From Ectopseudomonas chengduensis (GTDB lineage Bacteria > Pseudomonadota > Gammaproteobacteria > Pseudomonadales > Pseudomonadaceae): a DNA stretch of 64,000 bases. Shown piece after piece: positions 1 through 8,745 of the stretch. Location of the stretch: NCBI RefSeq assembly GCF_900102635.1, contig NZ_FMZQ01000006.1, positions 62,001 to 126,000 on the forward strand, read 5' to 3'. Under the pieces are notes generated by a model. That model did no database searches and was not told where the DNA came from. It saw only the letters and a program-made list of their open reading frames with translations. How positions within the stretch are numbered: the stretch's first letter is position 1; every line of letters begins with the position of its first letter. The position numbers and the translations under genes were made by a program.

Positions 1-179
1 CGGCAACCGGCGGCGAAGGCAAGGCCGACGAGACGCTGGGCAAGCATGCCGGTATAGCAGCCAGCAAGGCCTGGGCCGATGGCAAGGTGTTCTACCTCGA
101 TCCGGCGACCTGGTATATCGCCACTGGCGGCTACCAGGGGCTGATGAGCACCCTGAAGGATTTCGCCGCCGCGCAATAA
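1..179 (+). CDS. C-terminal fragment of an ABC-transporter periplasmic binding protein
   Basis: Only the last 58 codons lie in the window, in the frame beginning at base 3 and ending at the TAA at 177-179. The tail (VFYLDPATWYIATGG followed by a short amphipathic helix) resembles the C-terminal lobe of TroA/FepB-type periplasmic binding proteins for ferric siderophores. This is family resemblance from a short piece; the substrate cannot be read from it. The next gene, cysM, is unrelated, so this is probably the last gene of an upstream transport operon. Confidence 0.5.
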   Translation, partial: ATGGEGKADETLGKHAGIAASKAWADGKVFYLDPATWYIATGGYQGLMSTLKDFAAAQ

Positions 180-190
180 AGAAATGGCAT

Positions 191-211
191 GGCCCGGATG
201 CTGTCCGGGCC
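191..211. terminator. GC-rich hairpin after the binding-protein gene
   Basis: An 8-bp perfect stem GGCCCGGA/TCCGGGCC with a 5-base loop begins 11 bases after the stop codon. No T-run follows, so it may only stabilise the 3' end of the transcript rather than terminate it. Confidence 0.3.
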
Positions 212-341
212 ACCATCAGACGATCCCGGACAGCATTCGGGTCGAGGCTCGATCACGCCCTGCAACCGATCATGGCGTGATGAAGCGACGGGTTCGGCGT
301 ATCATGATGCCCCTTCGCGTCAGTCTGGATTCGAGCGACCC

Positions 342-1247
342 ATGACCCTGCAATTCCCCACCATTGCCGACTGCATCGGCAATACCCCCCTGGTACGCCT
401 GCAACGCCTGGGCGGCGAAACCAGCAATACCCTGCTGGTCAAGCTGGAAGGCAACAACCCGGCCGGCTCGGTCAAGGACCGCCCGGCGTTGTCGATGATC
501 AATCGCGCCGAGCTGCGTGGCGATATCCAGCCTGGCGACACCCTGATCGAAGCCACCAGCGGCAATACTGGCATCGCCCTGGCAATGGCGGCGGCGATCA
601 AGGGCTACAAGATGATCCTGATCATGCCGGACAACTCCACCGCCGAGCGCAAGTGGGCAATGACCGCTTACGGTGCCGAGCTGATCCTGGTCAGCAAGGA
701 GGAGGGCATGGAGGGCGCGCGTGACCTGGCCGAGCGGCTGCAGGCCGAAGGGCGCGGCAAGGTGCTCGACCAGTTCGCCAACGGCGATAATCCCGAGGCG
801 CACTACAGCGGTACCGGCCCGGAAATCTGGCGCCAGACCGGCGGAACCATCACTCACTTCATCAGCTCCATGGGCACCACCGGCACCATCATGGGCACCT
901 CGCGTTACCTCAAGGAGCAGAACCCGGCGATCCAGATCGTTGGTCTGCAGCCGCAGGAAGGCTCGGCCATTCCCGGCATCCGCCGCTGGCCCGAGGAATA
1001 TCTGCCGAAGATCTATCAGGCCGAACGTGTCGATCAGGTGATGGACATGGGCCAGACCGAGGCCGAGCACGTCATGCGCCGTCTGGCGCGGGAAGAGGGC
1101 ATCTTCTGCGGTGTGTCTTCCGGCGGTTCTGTGGCCGGCATGCTGCGCTTGTCGCAGCAAGTGGAAAACGCGGTGCTGGTGGCGATCATCTGCGATCGCG
1201 GCGACCGTTACCTGTCCACCGGCGTTTACGAAGAACCGGCGCGCTGA
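342..1247 (+). CDS. cysM: Cysteine synthase B (O-acetylserine sulfhydrylase, CysM)
   Basis: This PLP enzyme makes cysteine from O-acetylserine and sulfide; CysM-type enzymes can also use thiosulfate. The 301-residue length is normal for CysM. Visible features are the N-terminal IGNTPLVRL motif, the PLP lysine Lys45 in GSVKDRPA, the substrate loop SGNTGIALA and the phosphate-binding GTTGTIMG loop. The frame stays open upstream to 189, but the start at 342 is chosen because [17 protein letters not shown] is the usual family N-terminus; the upstream extension is not conserved-looking. The gene overlaps rlmD by one base (TGATG), implying translational coupling. Confidence 0.95.
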   Translation: MTLQFPTIADCIGNTPLVRLQRLGGETSNTLLVKLEGNNPAGSVKDRPALSMINRAELRGDIQPGDTLIEATSGNTGIALAMAAAIKGYKMILIMPDNSTAERKWAMTAYGAELILVSKEEGMEGARDLAERLQAEGRGKVLDQFANGDNPEAHYSGTGPEIWRQTGGTITHFISSMGTTGTIMGTSRYLKEQNPAIQIVGLQPQEGSAIPGIRRWPEEYLPKIYQAERVDQVMDMGQTEAEHVMRRLAREEGIFCGVSSGGSVAGMLRLSQQVENAVLVAIICDRGDRYLSTGVYEEPAR

Positions 1248-2605
1248 TGGCCAGACGCAGCTCCAACCTGCGCTTTCAGCCCAGCGGCGGCAGTCGTGCG
1301 GCGCAGGTTCCGGTCGGCAAGAAGCAGAAGCTTGCCATCGAACGCCTGGCCGGTGACGGTCGTGGCATCGCCTTCGAAGGCGGGCGCACCTGGTTCGTCA
1401 GTGGCGCCCTGGCCGGCGAGCAGGTCGAAGCGCGGGTGCTCAGCGCCCGCAGCCAGACCGTCGAGGCGCGCGCCGAGCGCATCATCACCGCCAGCAGTGA
1501 GCGCCGTGAGGCGCCCTGCATGCACGCCGACCGCTGTGGCGGTTGCAACCTGCAGCACATGCCCCATGCCGATCAGTTGGCCCTGAAACAGCGCACGCTG
1601 GCCGAGCAGCTGTCACGTCTGGGCGGTGTGCAGCCGGATGAGTGGGCCGCGCCGCTGGCCGGTCCTGAATTCGGCTACCGCCGCCGCGCGCGTATCGCCG
1701 TGCGCTGGGACGCCAAGGCGCGTCAGCTGCAGGTCGGCTTTCGCGCAGAGGCCAGCCAGGACATCGTCGCCATCGATGAATGCCTGGTGCTGGTACAGCC
1801 CTTGCAACCCATTTTCAGCGCGTTACCGGCGTTGCTGCGCAGTCTGGAAAAACCGCAGGCTGTCGGGCACGTGGAGCTGTTCAGCGGTACTGCCGAAGCG
1901 CTGCTGCTGCGGCACACGGCAGTGCTGGCGGAGGCTGATCTGAGCCGCTTGCGCGCATTCTGCAGCGAGCATCGCGCGCAGCTGTGGCTGCAGGGCGAAG
2001 GACAACCGCAGCCTGACGAGCAGAGCGCCGAGCTGGGTTTTGAGTTGCAACGCTGGCAACTGCAGCTGGCTTATCGGCCGGGCGATTTCGTGCAGGTCAA
2101 TGGTCTGGTCAACGAGGCGATGGTCGCTCAGGCGCTAGACTGGTTGGCAGTGCAGCCTGGCGAGCGGGTGCTGGATCTGTTCTGCGGCCTGGGCAATTTC
2201 GCCCTGCCGCTGGCGCAGCAGGCCGCTGAAGTGGTGGCGGTGGAGGGTGTCGAGGCGATGGTGCAGCGGGCCGCTGGCAACGCGCAGAACAATGGCTTGG
2301 ACAATGCGCACTTTTTCCGTGCCGATCTGTCCAACCCGCTGGCCTCCGAGGCCTGGGCGCGTGGCGGTTTTACCGCGGTGCTGCTCGACCCGCCACGCGA
2401 TGGCGCGTTGCAGGCGGTGCGTGGGATGAGTGAGTTGGGCGCGCGGCGCCTGGTCTACGTCTCCTGCAACCCGACTACCCTGGCGCGCGATGCGGCCGAG
2501 CTGGTGCAGCAGGGCTATCGCCTGCGCCGCGCCGGGATTCTCGACATGTTCGCGCAGACGGCGCATGTCGAGGCGATGGCTCTATTCGAGAAACCCGAGA
2601 TTTAG
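1247..2605 (+). CDS. rlmD: 23S rRNA (uracil-1939-C5)-methyltransferase RlmD
   Basis: This SAM-dependent enzyme makes m5U1939 in 23S rRNA. Of its 452 residues, about the first 80 form a TRAM RNA-binding domain. Cysteines 91, 97 and 100 plus Cys179 are placed to bind the [4Fe-4S] cluster of the RumA/RlmD family. The SAM motif [10 protein letters not shown] starts near residue 309, LLDPPRDGA follows, and the catalytic cysteine is Cys407 in [11 protein letters not shown]. The start codon overlaps the cysM stop. The cysM-rlmD-relA-mazG order is familiar from pseudomonads. The paralogues TrmA and RlmC lack this TRAM plus four-cysteine layout. Confidence 0.95.
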   Translation: MARRSSNLRFQPSGGSRAAQVPVGKKQKLAIERLAGDGRGIAFEGGRTWFVSGALAGEQVEARVLSARSQTVEARAERIITASSERREAPCMHADRCGGCNLQHMPHADQLALKQRTLAEQLSRLGGVQPDEWAAPLAGPEFGYRRRARIAVRWDAKARQLQVGFRAEASQDIVAIDECLVLVQPLQPIFSALPALLRSLEKPQAVGHVELFSGTAEALLLRHTAVLAEADLSRLRAFCSEHRAQLWLQGEGQPQPDEQSAELGFELQRWQLQLAYRPGDFVQVNGLVNEAMVAQALDWLAVQPGERVLDLFCGLGNFALPLAQQAAEVVAVEGVEAMVQRAAGNAQNNGLDNAHFFRADLSNPLASEAWARGGFTAVLLDPPRDGALQAVRGMSELGARRLVYVSCNPTTLARDAAELVQQGYRLRRAGILDMFAQTAHVEAMALFEKPEI

Positions 2606-2739
2606 GTCTTGGGCCAAAGCGGTACGTTCGGTACCGCAGGGATGTGCAGGATGCGCATTCTTTCAGTTAATCCGACCGGCTCAGAGAAGGCCGGCGACTG
2701 CTCGGTGCGACCTATGCGCGCCGTAGGGAAGGTAAGACG

Positions 2740-4983
2740 ATGGTTCAGGTGAGAGCGCATCAGCCAGTCAACGATGACGGCAGCATCAATCTCGAGGCCT
2801 GGTTGGAGCATGTCACGCGCGTCGATCCGGCGCTGGATCGTCAGGCGTTGCAAGAAGCCTGCGAATTCGCCCGTGATCTGGAGCAGCAGGCCAACACCAC
2901 ACCGCATCACTGGAGTGAGGACGCATCGACATTCCGCGCCGGTCTCGATATCGCGGAAATCCTCGCTGATCTCAAGCTCGATCAGGATTCGCTGGTCGCG
3001 GCGATCATTTATCGCGGCGTGCGTGAAGGCAAGATCACCCTGGCCGCGGTGCATCAGCGCTTCGGTCCTGTGGTGGCCAAGCTGATCGAAGGCGTGCTGC
3101 GCATGGCGGCGATCAGTGCCAGTATCAATCCGCGTGAATCGGTGGTGCTCGGCTCGCAGACGCAGGTCGAGAATCTGCGCAAGATGCTGGTGGCCATGGT
3201 CGATGACGTGCGCGTGGCGCTGATCAAACTGGCCGAGCGTACCTGCGCCATTCGCGCGGTCAAGGAAGCCGACGAAGAGAAGCGTCAGCGCGTGGCGCGC
3301 GAGGTGTTCGACATCTACGCACCGCTGGCTCACCGCCTGGGCATCGGCCATATCAAGTGGGAGCTGGAAGATCTGTCCTTCCGCTACCTGGAGCCGGAGC
3401 AGTACAAGCAGATCGCCAAGCTGCTGCACGAGCGCCGTCTCGACCGCGAGCAGTACATCAACGACGCCATGGCGAATTTGCGTCAGGAGCTGGAGGCCAC
3501 CGGCATCAAGGCCGACATCAGTGGTCGGGCGAAACACATCTATTCGATCTGGCGCAAGATGCAGCGCAAGGGCCTGCAGTTCAGCCAGATCTATGACGTA
3601 CGCGCGGTGCGCGTGCTGGTGCCGGAGGTGCGCGACTGCTACACCACCCTGGGCATCGTGCACACCCTGTGGCGACACATTCCCAAGGAATTCGACGACT
3701 ACATCGCCAACCCCAAGGAAAACGGCTACCGCTCGCTGCACACCGCCGTGCTCGGGCCGGAGGGCAAGGTGCTGGAGGTGCAGATCCGCACCCATGCCAT
3801 GCACGAAGAAGCCGAGCTGGGGGTTTGCGCGCATTGGCGCTACAAGGGCACCGACGTCAAATCCGGCTCCAACCACTACGAAGAGAAGATCTCCTGGCTG
3901 CGCCAGGTCATCGAGTGGCACGAGGAACTGGGCGATATCGGCGGTCTGGCCGAACAGCTGCGCGTCGATATCGAGCCGGATCGGGTTTACGTGTTCACCC
4001 CCGACGGCCACGCCATCGATCTGCCCAAGGGCGCCACGCCGCTGGACTTCGCCTACCGCGTGCACACCGAGATCGGCCACAACTGCCGGGGCGCCAAGAT
4101 CAACGGCCGCATCGTGCCGCTGACCTACAGTCTGCAAACCGGTGAGCAGGTGGAAATCATCACCAGCAAGCAGGGTACGCCCAGCCGCGACTGGCTCAAC
4201 CCCAACCTGGGTTATGTCACCACCAGCCGCGCACGGGCGAAGATCGTCCACTGGTTCAAGCTGCAGGATCGCGACCAGAACGTCGCCGCCGGCAAGCAGT
4301 TGCTCGAGCGCGAGCTGGCGCGCCTGGCCCTGGTCGGTGCGGACTTCGACAAGCTGGCCGAGAAGGCCAACCTGAAAACCGCCGAGGATCTGTTCGCTGC
4401 CTTGGGCGCCGGCGACGTGCGCCTGGCCCATGCGGCCAACCTGGCTCAGCAACTGCTCGAGCCGGAACGCAGCAACGAGCAACTGGAGCTGATCCCGCGC
4501 AAGGCGCAGGGCTTCAAGCCGGGCAAGCGTGGCGATATCCAGATCCAGGGGGTCGGCAACCTGCTGACGCAGATGGCCGGCTGTTGCCAGCCGCTGCCGG
4601 GCGATCCGATCGTCGGTTACATCACCCTCGGTCGTGGCGTCACCATTCACCGTCAGGACTGTCCTACGGCGTTGCAGCAGACTGCGCGCGAGCCGGAGCG
4701 GATGATTCAGGTGAACTGGGGACCGGTGCCGGTGCAGACCTATCCGGTGGAAATCGTCATCAAGGCCTACGACCGTTCCGGTCTGCTGCGTGACGTGACC
4801 CAGGTGCTGCTCAACGAGAAGCTCAACGTGCTGGCAGTCAACACTCGCTCGAACAAGGAGGACAACACCGCCTCCATGTCGATCACCGTGGAGATTCCCG
4901 GGCTCGATGCACTTGGCCGTCTGCTGGCGCGTATCGGTCAGTTGCCCAATATCATCGAGGCGCGTCGCCACCGCGTGTCCTAG
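2740..4983 (+). CDS. relA: (p)ppGpp synthetase RelA
   Basis: RelA is the ribosome-associated stringent-response enzyme that transfers pyrophosphate from ATP to GDP or GTP on amino-acid starvation. The 747-residue length matches RelA. The N-terminal hydrolase-like domain is degenerate: where SpoT carries the metal-binding HD pair, this protein has YR in IIYRGVREG, so it should be synthetase-only. The synthetase domain spans about residues 260-370 (IYDVRAVRV, NGYRSLHT, QIRTHAMHEEAE). TGS is near 415-477 and a C-terminal ACT/RRM domain near 667-747. A GGAAGG ribosome site precedes the ATG. The stop codon TAG belongs to the CTAG target duplication of the type B repeat at 4984-5168. Confidence 0.96.
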   Translation: MVQVRAHQPVNDDGSINLEAWLEHVTRVDPALDRQALQEACEFARDLEQQANTTPHHWSEDASTFRAGLDIAEILADLKLDQDSLVAAIIYRGVREGKITLAAVHQRFGPVVAKLIEGVLRMAAISASINPRESVVLGSQTQVENLRKMLVAMVDDVRVALIKLAERTCAIRAVKEADEEKRQRVAREVFDIYAPLAHRLGIGHIKWELEDLSFRYLEPEQYKQIAKLLHERRLDREQYINDAMANLRQELEATGIKADISGRAKHIYSIWRKMQRKGLQFSQIYDVRAVRVLVPEVRDCYTTLGIVHTLWRHIPKEFDDYIANPKENGYRSLHTAVLGPEGKVLEVQIRTHAMHEEAELGVCAHWRYKGTDVKSGSNHYEEKISWLRQVIEWHEELGDIGGLAEQLRVDIEPDRVYVFTPDGHAIDLPKGATPLDFAYRVHTEIGHNCRGAKINGRIVPLTYSLQTGEQVEIITSKQGTPSRDWLNPNLGYVTTSRARAKIVHWFKLQDRDQNVAAGKQLLERELARLALVGADFDKLAEKANLKTAEDLFAALGAGDVRLAHAANLAQQLLEPERSNEQLELIPRKAQGFKPGKRGDIQIQGVGNLLTQMAGCCQPLPGDPIVGYITLGRGVTIHRQDCPTALQQTAREPERMIQVNWGPVPVQTYPVEIVIKAYDRSGLLRDVTQVLLNEKLNVLAVNTRSNKEDNTASMSITVEIPGLDALGRLLARIGQLPNIIEARRHRVS

Positions 4984-5168
4984 GCTTCGTACGGAAAGTG
5001 CCTACGCTCGGTGATGCTGCGTTGAAATCGCTCTGGTACGCCAGCCCGGTCAGAATGCTCATTTACAACACGTAAACTCGAATGCGAGCCCAGTCCGTTC
5101 TTCGAGCGATTTCGCGGGGCCGCCATCGGTATTGCCTGACCTTCGCTCGACGACTTTTCGTACAAACC
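4984..5168 (+). mobile_element. Type B MITE-like element, copy B1 (relA-mazG gap)
   Basis: A 185-bp element flanked by the direct repeat CTAG at 4980-4983 and 5169-5172. Its ends are imperfect inverted repeats of about 20 bp around GTACGNAAAGT. It contains the core ATGCTCATTTACAACACGTA shared with all six copies in the window. It is about 85 per cent like copy B2 by eye. The left CTAG contains the relA stop codon, and the right end lies 15 bases before the mazG ATG. It has no coding capacity. Confidence 0.85.
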
Positions 5169-5183
5169 CTAGCGAGAGCTTTC

Positions 5184-6014
5184 ATGTATCAACTCGACGA
5201 CCTGCTGCACCTGATGGCGCGTCTGCGTGACCCGCAACACGGCTGCCCGTGGGATCTGAAGCAAAGCTACGCGACCATCGTGCCCTACACCCTGGAGGAG
5301 GCTTACGAGGTCGCCGACGCCATCGAGCGTGGCGACTTCGAGCATCTGCCGGGTGAGCTCGGTGATCTGCTGTTTCAGGTGGTCTATTACAGCCAGCTGG
5401 CGCAGGAGGAGGGGCGTTTCGACTTTGCCCGGGTGGTCGATGGCATCACCAGCAAGCTGATTCGTCGCCACCCGCACGTGTTTCCCGATGGTGACCTGTA
5501 CGGTGCGCCGGATGCGGCGAAGCTGGAGGAGGCTGCGGTCAAGCAACGCTGGGAAGAACTCAAGGCGCAGGAGCGCGCGGAGAAGGCTGCTGCCCCCGAG
5601 CAGCTTTCTTTGCTCGATGACGTGCCGGCTGCGCTGCCGGCACTCTCGCGTGCGGCCAAGCTGCAGAAGCGTGCGGCGCAGGTCGGTTTCGACTGGCCCG
5701 AGGCACTGCCGGTGGTGGACAAGGTGCGCGAAGAGCTGGATGAAGTGCTCGAAGCCATGAGCGAGAACGACGCCGAGGCGGTTGCCGAGGAGATCGGCGA
5801 CCTGCTGTTCGTCGTCACCAACCTGGCGCGCCACTTGAAGGTCGACCCGGAAGCGGCATTGCGCGCGGCCAACGGCAAGTTCGAGCAGCGCTTTCGCTTT
5901 ATCGAACAAAGCGTGCGTGAAGCCGGACGCAGCATGGACGGTTGCTCGCTGGAGGAACTGGATGCCCTGTGGGGCGAGGCCAAGAAGCTGGAGAGGCAGG
6001 CGCCTGGCTGTTGA
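5184..6014 (+). CDS. mazG: Nucleoside triphosphate pyrophosphohydrolase MazG
   Basis: MazG hydrolyses NTPs to NMP and PPi, and in Escherichia coli it sits next to relA. The 276-residue protein has two MazG repeats. The N-terminal one carries HGCPWDLKQ and the metal-binding Glu38/Glu39 in LEEAYEV, followed by GELGDLLFQ. The C-terminal one has VREELDEVLEAM, then EEIGDLLFVVTNLARH. A longer in-frame start exists at 5082, but those codons lie inside the B1 repeat. MYQLDDLLHLMARLRDP is the normal family N-terminus, so 5184 is used. The element therefore replaces most of the natural relA-mazG spacer. Confidence 0.95.
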   Translation: MYQLDDLLHLMARLRDPQHGCPWDLKQSYATIVPYTLEEAYEVADAIERGDFEHLPGELGDLLFQVVYYSQLAQEEGRFDFARVVDGITSKLIRRHPHVFPDGDLYGAPDAAKLEEAAVKQRWEELKAQERAEKAAAPEQLSLLDDVPAALPALSRAAKLQKRAAQVGFDWPEALPVVDKVREELDEVLEAMSENDAEAVAEEIGDLLFVVTNLARHLKVDPEAALRAANGKFEQRFRFIEQSVREAGRSMDGCSLEELDALWGEAKKLERQAPGC

Positions 6015-6070
6015 ACCCTATAGGCACGGCGGCGTTCCGATTTATCCGCGCAGCCTTTGCTGTCCGCCTT

Positions 6071-6106
6071 TCGCGACTGAAGCGGTTCGCCGCCCGGTCG
6101 CTCCTA
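6071..6106 (-). repeat. Single REP-like palindrome
   Basis: Reverse-orientation relative of the REP units at 44442-44510: a GAAGCGG-type stem followed by CGCTCCTA. It lies in the mazG to DUF2058 gap. One unit only, diverged from the others. Confidence 0.5.
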
Positions 6107-6209
6107 AAGGCTGGAGCCGCCGCTGCTTAGCCCTTATGCTGGGCGCCTTGGACTGGCAGCGTGAATCTGTGTCGCTGCCGCAACTGAATCATGTTCGGGA
6201 TCTTTAGTC

Positions 6210-6749
6210 ATGGGTCTTTCCCTGCGCGACCAGCTGCTCAAAGCCGGCCTGGTCAATGAAAAACAGGCCAAGCAGGCTGGCAAGCAACAGCAAAAGCAGA
6301 AGCGTCTGGTGCAAAAAGGCCAGGCCGAACTGGATGACAGCACACGTCAGGCCGCACTGCAGGCGCAAGCCGAAAAGGCCGCACGTGATCAGGAGCTGAA
6401 TCGTCAGCAGCAGGAAAAAGCCGAGCAGAAAGCCCGCGCGGCGCAGGTCAAGCAACTGATCGAGCGTTCACGCCTGCCCAAGCTCGACGGCGAGGACTAC
6501 TACAACTTCGTCGACGACAAGAAGGTCAAGCGCCTGCCGGTCAACACCATGGTGCGCAACAAGCTGTCCAACGGCTGGCTGGCCATCGTCCGTCATGGTG
6601 GTGGTTACGAGATCATTCCGCGCGAGGCTGCGCTGAAGATTCAGGAACGTGATGCCTCGCGCATCGTCCTGCTCAACACCCACGTCGAAGAGCCGGATGC
6701 CGATGATCCCTACGCGGCCTATCAGATTCCCGATGATCTGATGTGGTAA
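6210..6749 (+). CDS. DUF2058 family protein (YaiL-like)
   Basis: A 179-residue soluble protein of unknown function, recognised as DUF2058/YaiL. Residues 1-95 are a highly charged Gln/Lys/Glu-rich helix, probably a coiled coil, beginning SLRDQLLKAGLV. Residues 100-170 form a compact domain with YYNFVDD, VNTMVRNKLSNGWLAI and a Tyr/Asp-rich end finishing PDDLMW. There is no signal peptide or membrane segment. It appears to be a single-gene unit; its neighbours do not suggest a role. Confidence 0.85.
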   Translation: MGLSLRDQLLKAGLVNEKQAKQAGKQQQKQKRLVQKGQAELDDSTRQAALQAQAEKAARDQELNRQQQEKAEQKARAAQVKQLIERSRLPKLDGEDYYNFVDDKKVKRLPVNTMVRNKLSNGWLAIVRHGGGYEIIPREAALKIQERDASRIVLLNTHVEEPDADDPYAAYQIPDDLMW

Positions 6750-6785
6750 CGCCGCGTTACTGCATGCTCGCGTAGGGCGTCGCGT

Positions 6786-7058
6786 TCAGCAGCGATTGCC
6801 GCTCAACAGCACCCGACCAAAGCTGGCGCCTGCATCCTGTGGGGTGATCGCCAGCAGGCGATCCATGCGCAGGCGCTGCTCGCCATCGGTGGTGCGTACC
6901 AGCAGAAACTCTTCCTTGCTCGCCGTGGTTTCCGTGGTCAGGGCCTGGCCCCGCAGGTGAGAGCCGTCGATCAGTTCGATATCCAGCTGATAGCGGTGCA
7001 TGCAGGCGATCTCCAGGTAGTCGTAGAGGTCGCAGGCCAAGGGTTGGTAGTCGTCCAT
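6786..7058 (-). CDS. Rof (YaeO)-like Rho-binding antiterminator
   Basis: A 90-residue acidic protein. The N-terminal YQPLACDLYDYLEIAC closely follows the Rof pattern, in which the protein binds Rho and inhibits termination. It then has an Sm-like small beta-barrel pattern (YQLDIELIDGSHLRG, EEFLLVRTTDGEQRLRMDRL). The ATG is preceded by GGAGGAT-like Shine-Dalgarno sequence on the minus strand. The family call rests on pattern resemblance; Rho inhibition is inferred. Confidence 0.6.
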   Translation of the reverse strand: MDDYQPLACDLYDYLEIACMHRYQLDIELIDGSHLRGQALTTETTASKEEFLLVRTTDGEQRLRMDRLLAITPQDAGASFGRVLLSGNRC

Positions 7059-7123
7059 CGAGTTATCCTCCGAGATCGCTGGAGCCTAGTCGAGAAATGG
7101 CTCCGACTGTTTTCCAGGCAGAT

Positions 7124-7163
7124 AAAAAACGCCGCAACCCGGTACAGGCGTTGCGGCGTTTTC
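7124..7163 (-). terminator. Rho-independent terminator of the porin gene
   Basis: The perfect stem AAAACGCCGCAAC/GTTGCGGCGTTTT with an 11-base loop is followed on the minus strand by a run of T. It lies 16 bases after the porin stop codon. Confidence 0.85.
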
Positions 7164-7178
7164 GTGTTACTGGAGTGT

Positions 7179-8426
7179 TTACATCAGGGGGATGGTGTAG
7201 CTGACGATCAGGCGGTTTTCGTCCAGATCACCGATGCTCGCATTGGAGCGCACCATCGCGTTACGCCAGCGCACGCCGAGGTTCTTCAGTGGGCCTTGCT
7301 GGATGATGTAGCTGATATCCACGTCGCGTTCCCATTCCTTGCCGCTTGCGCCACCCACGCCGTCGAAGCCGTCGCCGGTCACGTAGCGGACGAACGCCGT
7401 CAGGCCCGGAATGCCATAGCTGGCGAAGTTGACGTCATAACGTGCCTGCCAGGATTTCTCGTCCTTGCGGGTGAAGTCGAGAATCTGGATGTAGTTGACG
7501 ATGTAGGGATCGGTCTCGGTCAGGAAGGGGAAGGCGTTGTCGCCGCCGACCTTCTGATAACCCACGCGGAAGGTGTGTGCACCAATGCCGGCCCAGAGGT
7601 TGACCGAGGTCAGGTCGTTATCCAGCTTGCCGCCGAGTTTGCGGCCGTTGTCCTGGGAGTCGAAGTAGGCCAGGTTGGCGCCCAGCTTCCAGTCGCCGAT
7701 CGGCTGCACGTGGATCAGGTTGTACAGCTTCTGGTCATAGATATCTTCCAGTTCGCCGTACCACACGCCAACGGTGGTGTTGCCGCCATTGAACTTGTAG
7801 TCGCCGCCGGCGAAGTTGTAGCGGTCGCTTTCGCCGCCGACGTTGGTGGCGGTGATATCCACCCTGTCGGTGGATGCGCGTTGGTTGACTTCACGCAGTT
7901 GGCCGCCATTGAGCGTCAGGCCGTCGATTTCCTGCGAGGTGATCATGCCGCCGGTGAACACCTGTGGCAGCAGGCGCGAGTCGCCGGAGGTGACGATGGG
8001 CAGCTTGGGCATCAGCCCGCCGACCTTGCCGACGGTCTTGGAAATGCGTGCCTTGACCGCGCCGCTGAGCTCGGAATATTCGTCCGGCCCCTCGTTGCCG
8101 AAAGCGTTGGGCAGCAGGCCGGTGCCGGCGCGTTCGTCAGACGAGTCGAGGTTCAGGCCCAGGCCCGCATAGGCGTCCAGGCCAAAACCAACGGTGCCCT
8201 CGGTGAAGCCGGACTCGGCCTTGAGGATGAAGCCCTGCGCCCATTCCTCGCGTTTGGACTGCTGGGCAGCCGTCGTGTCGCGCAGGTCGCGATTCATATA
8301 GAAATTGCGGAGTTCCAGCGTCGCTTTGCTGTCGCCGATGAAGTCAGCCTGTGCCAGGCTCGGCAGGGTCAGGCTGGCGCCCAGCGTGGCGAGGGCCACG
8401 GCGCGGGCGAGGGGAGTCTTACTCAT
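7179..8426 (-). CDS. OprD-family outer-membrane porin
   Basis: A 415-residue outer-membrane channel. Residues 1-27 are a Sec signal peptide ending in AQA, and the mature protein begins DFIGDSKATLELRNFYMNRD, the typical OprD/OpdX start. The C-terminus VSYTIPLM is the beta-signal of an 18-strand barrel. Family members take up amino acids, peptides, aromatic acids or sugars; this sequence does not tell which. GAGGAG precedes the ATG and a strong terminator follows, so it is monocistronic. OprE/OprQ-like members are the nearest by eye. Confidence 0.9.
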   Translation of the reverse strand: MSKTPLARAVALATLGASLTLPSLAQADFIGDSKATLELRNFYMNRDLRDTTAAQQSKREEWAQGFILKAESGFTEGTVGFGLDAYAGLGLNLDSSDERAGTGLLPNAFGNEGPDEYSELSGAVKARISKTVGKVGGLMPKLPIVTSGDSRLLPQVFTGGMITSQEIDGLTLNGGQLREVNQRASTDRVDITATNVGGESDRYNFAGGDYKFNGGNTTVGVWYGELEDIYDQKLYNLIHVQPIGDWKLGANLAYFDSQDNGRKLGGKLDNDLTSVNLWAGIGAHTFRVGYQKVGGDNAFPFLTETDPYIVNYIQILDFTRKDEKSWQARYDVNFASYGIPGLTAFVRYVTGDGFDGVGGASGKEWERDVDISYIIQQGPLKNLGVRWRNAMVRSNASIGDLDENRLIVSYTIPLM

Positions 8427-8686
8427 TATTGTTGTCTCCTCGTTGTTATTAGCAGGTCGGCCACGATGTGACCGGCCAGTTACGGCGCGATGAAATAAAG
8501 CATCTCGATAGCGAGTCGACTGTAAGACTTTAGTCTCGCGGGGCTTTGAGCGTGGCTGGAGCGTAGGTGAGGGCGGCCTCTAGATCGCGGTTATCAGGGA
8601 TTTTCTGGGTTTGGCCATCGAGCGGGAAAATCTCGTTCGAGCGCAAGCGAGCTGAGAAAAATCGACAACCGTTGGTCGATAAAGGT
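8427..8686. other. Intergenic region between divergent porin and DUF5610 genes
   Basis: About 260 bases holding the porin 5' region (ribosome site GAGGAG near 8435-8440) and no open frame of note. A small palindrome CTCGATAGCGAG lies near 8503-8514 and could be an operator or chance. I see no repeat or RNA gene here. Confidence 0.4.
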
Positions 8687-8713
8687 TAAAGCTTGCCTTT
8701 CAATGGCCGTTAA
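8687..8713 (+). promoter_or_regulatory. Sigma-28 (FliA)-type promoter of the DUF5610 gene
   Basis: TAAAGCTT, 11 bases, then GCCGTTAA. The flagellar sigma factor consensus is TAAAGTTT-N11-GCCGATAA, so the spacing is exact and only one base differs in each half. Transcription would start near 8720, about 25 bases before the ATG at 8746. Confidence 0.7.
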
Positions 8714-8745
8714 GTTCGGCAGATAACCTGTTTGGGTACCCCGTC

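Noticed and set aside
299-305. TATCAT as a -10 for cysM
   Set aside because: No acceptable -35 at 16-18 bases; could be chance.
2602-4971. 789-codon open frame antisense to relA
   Set aside because: Relies on GC-rich third positions of relA; composition is His/Leu/Gln-rich shadow sequence with no domain, while the sense strand encodes a complete RelA.
6957-8471. 504-codon plus-strand frame over the Rof-like and porin genes
   Set aside because: Antisense shadow; the minus strand has a signal peptide, ribosome sites and a terminator.
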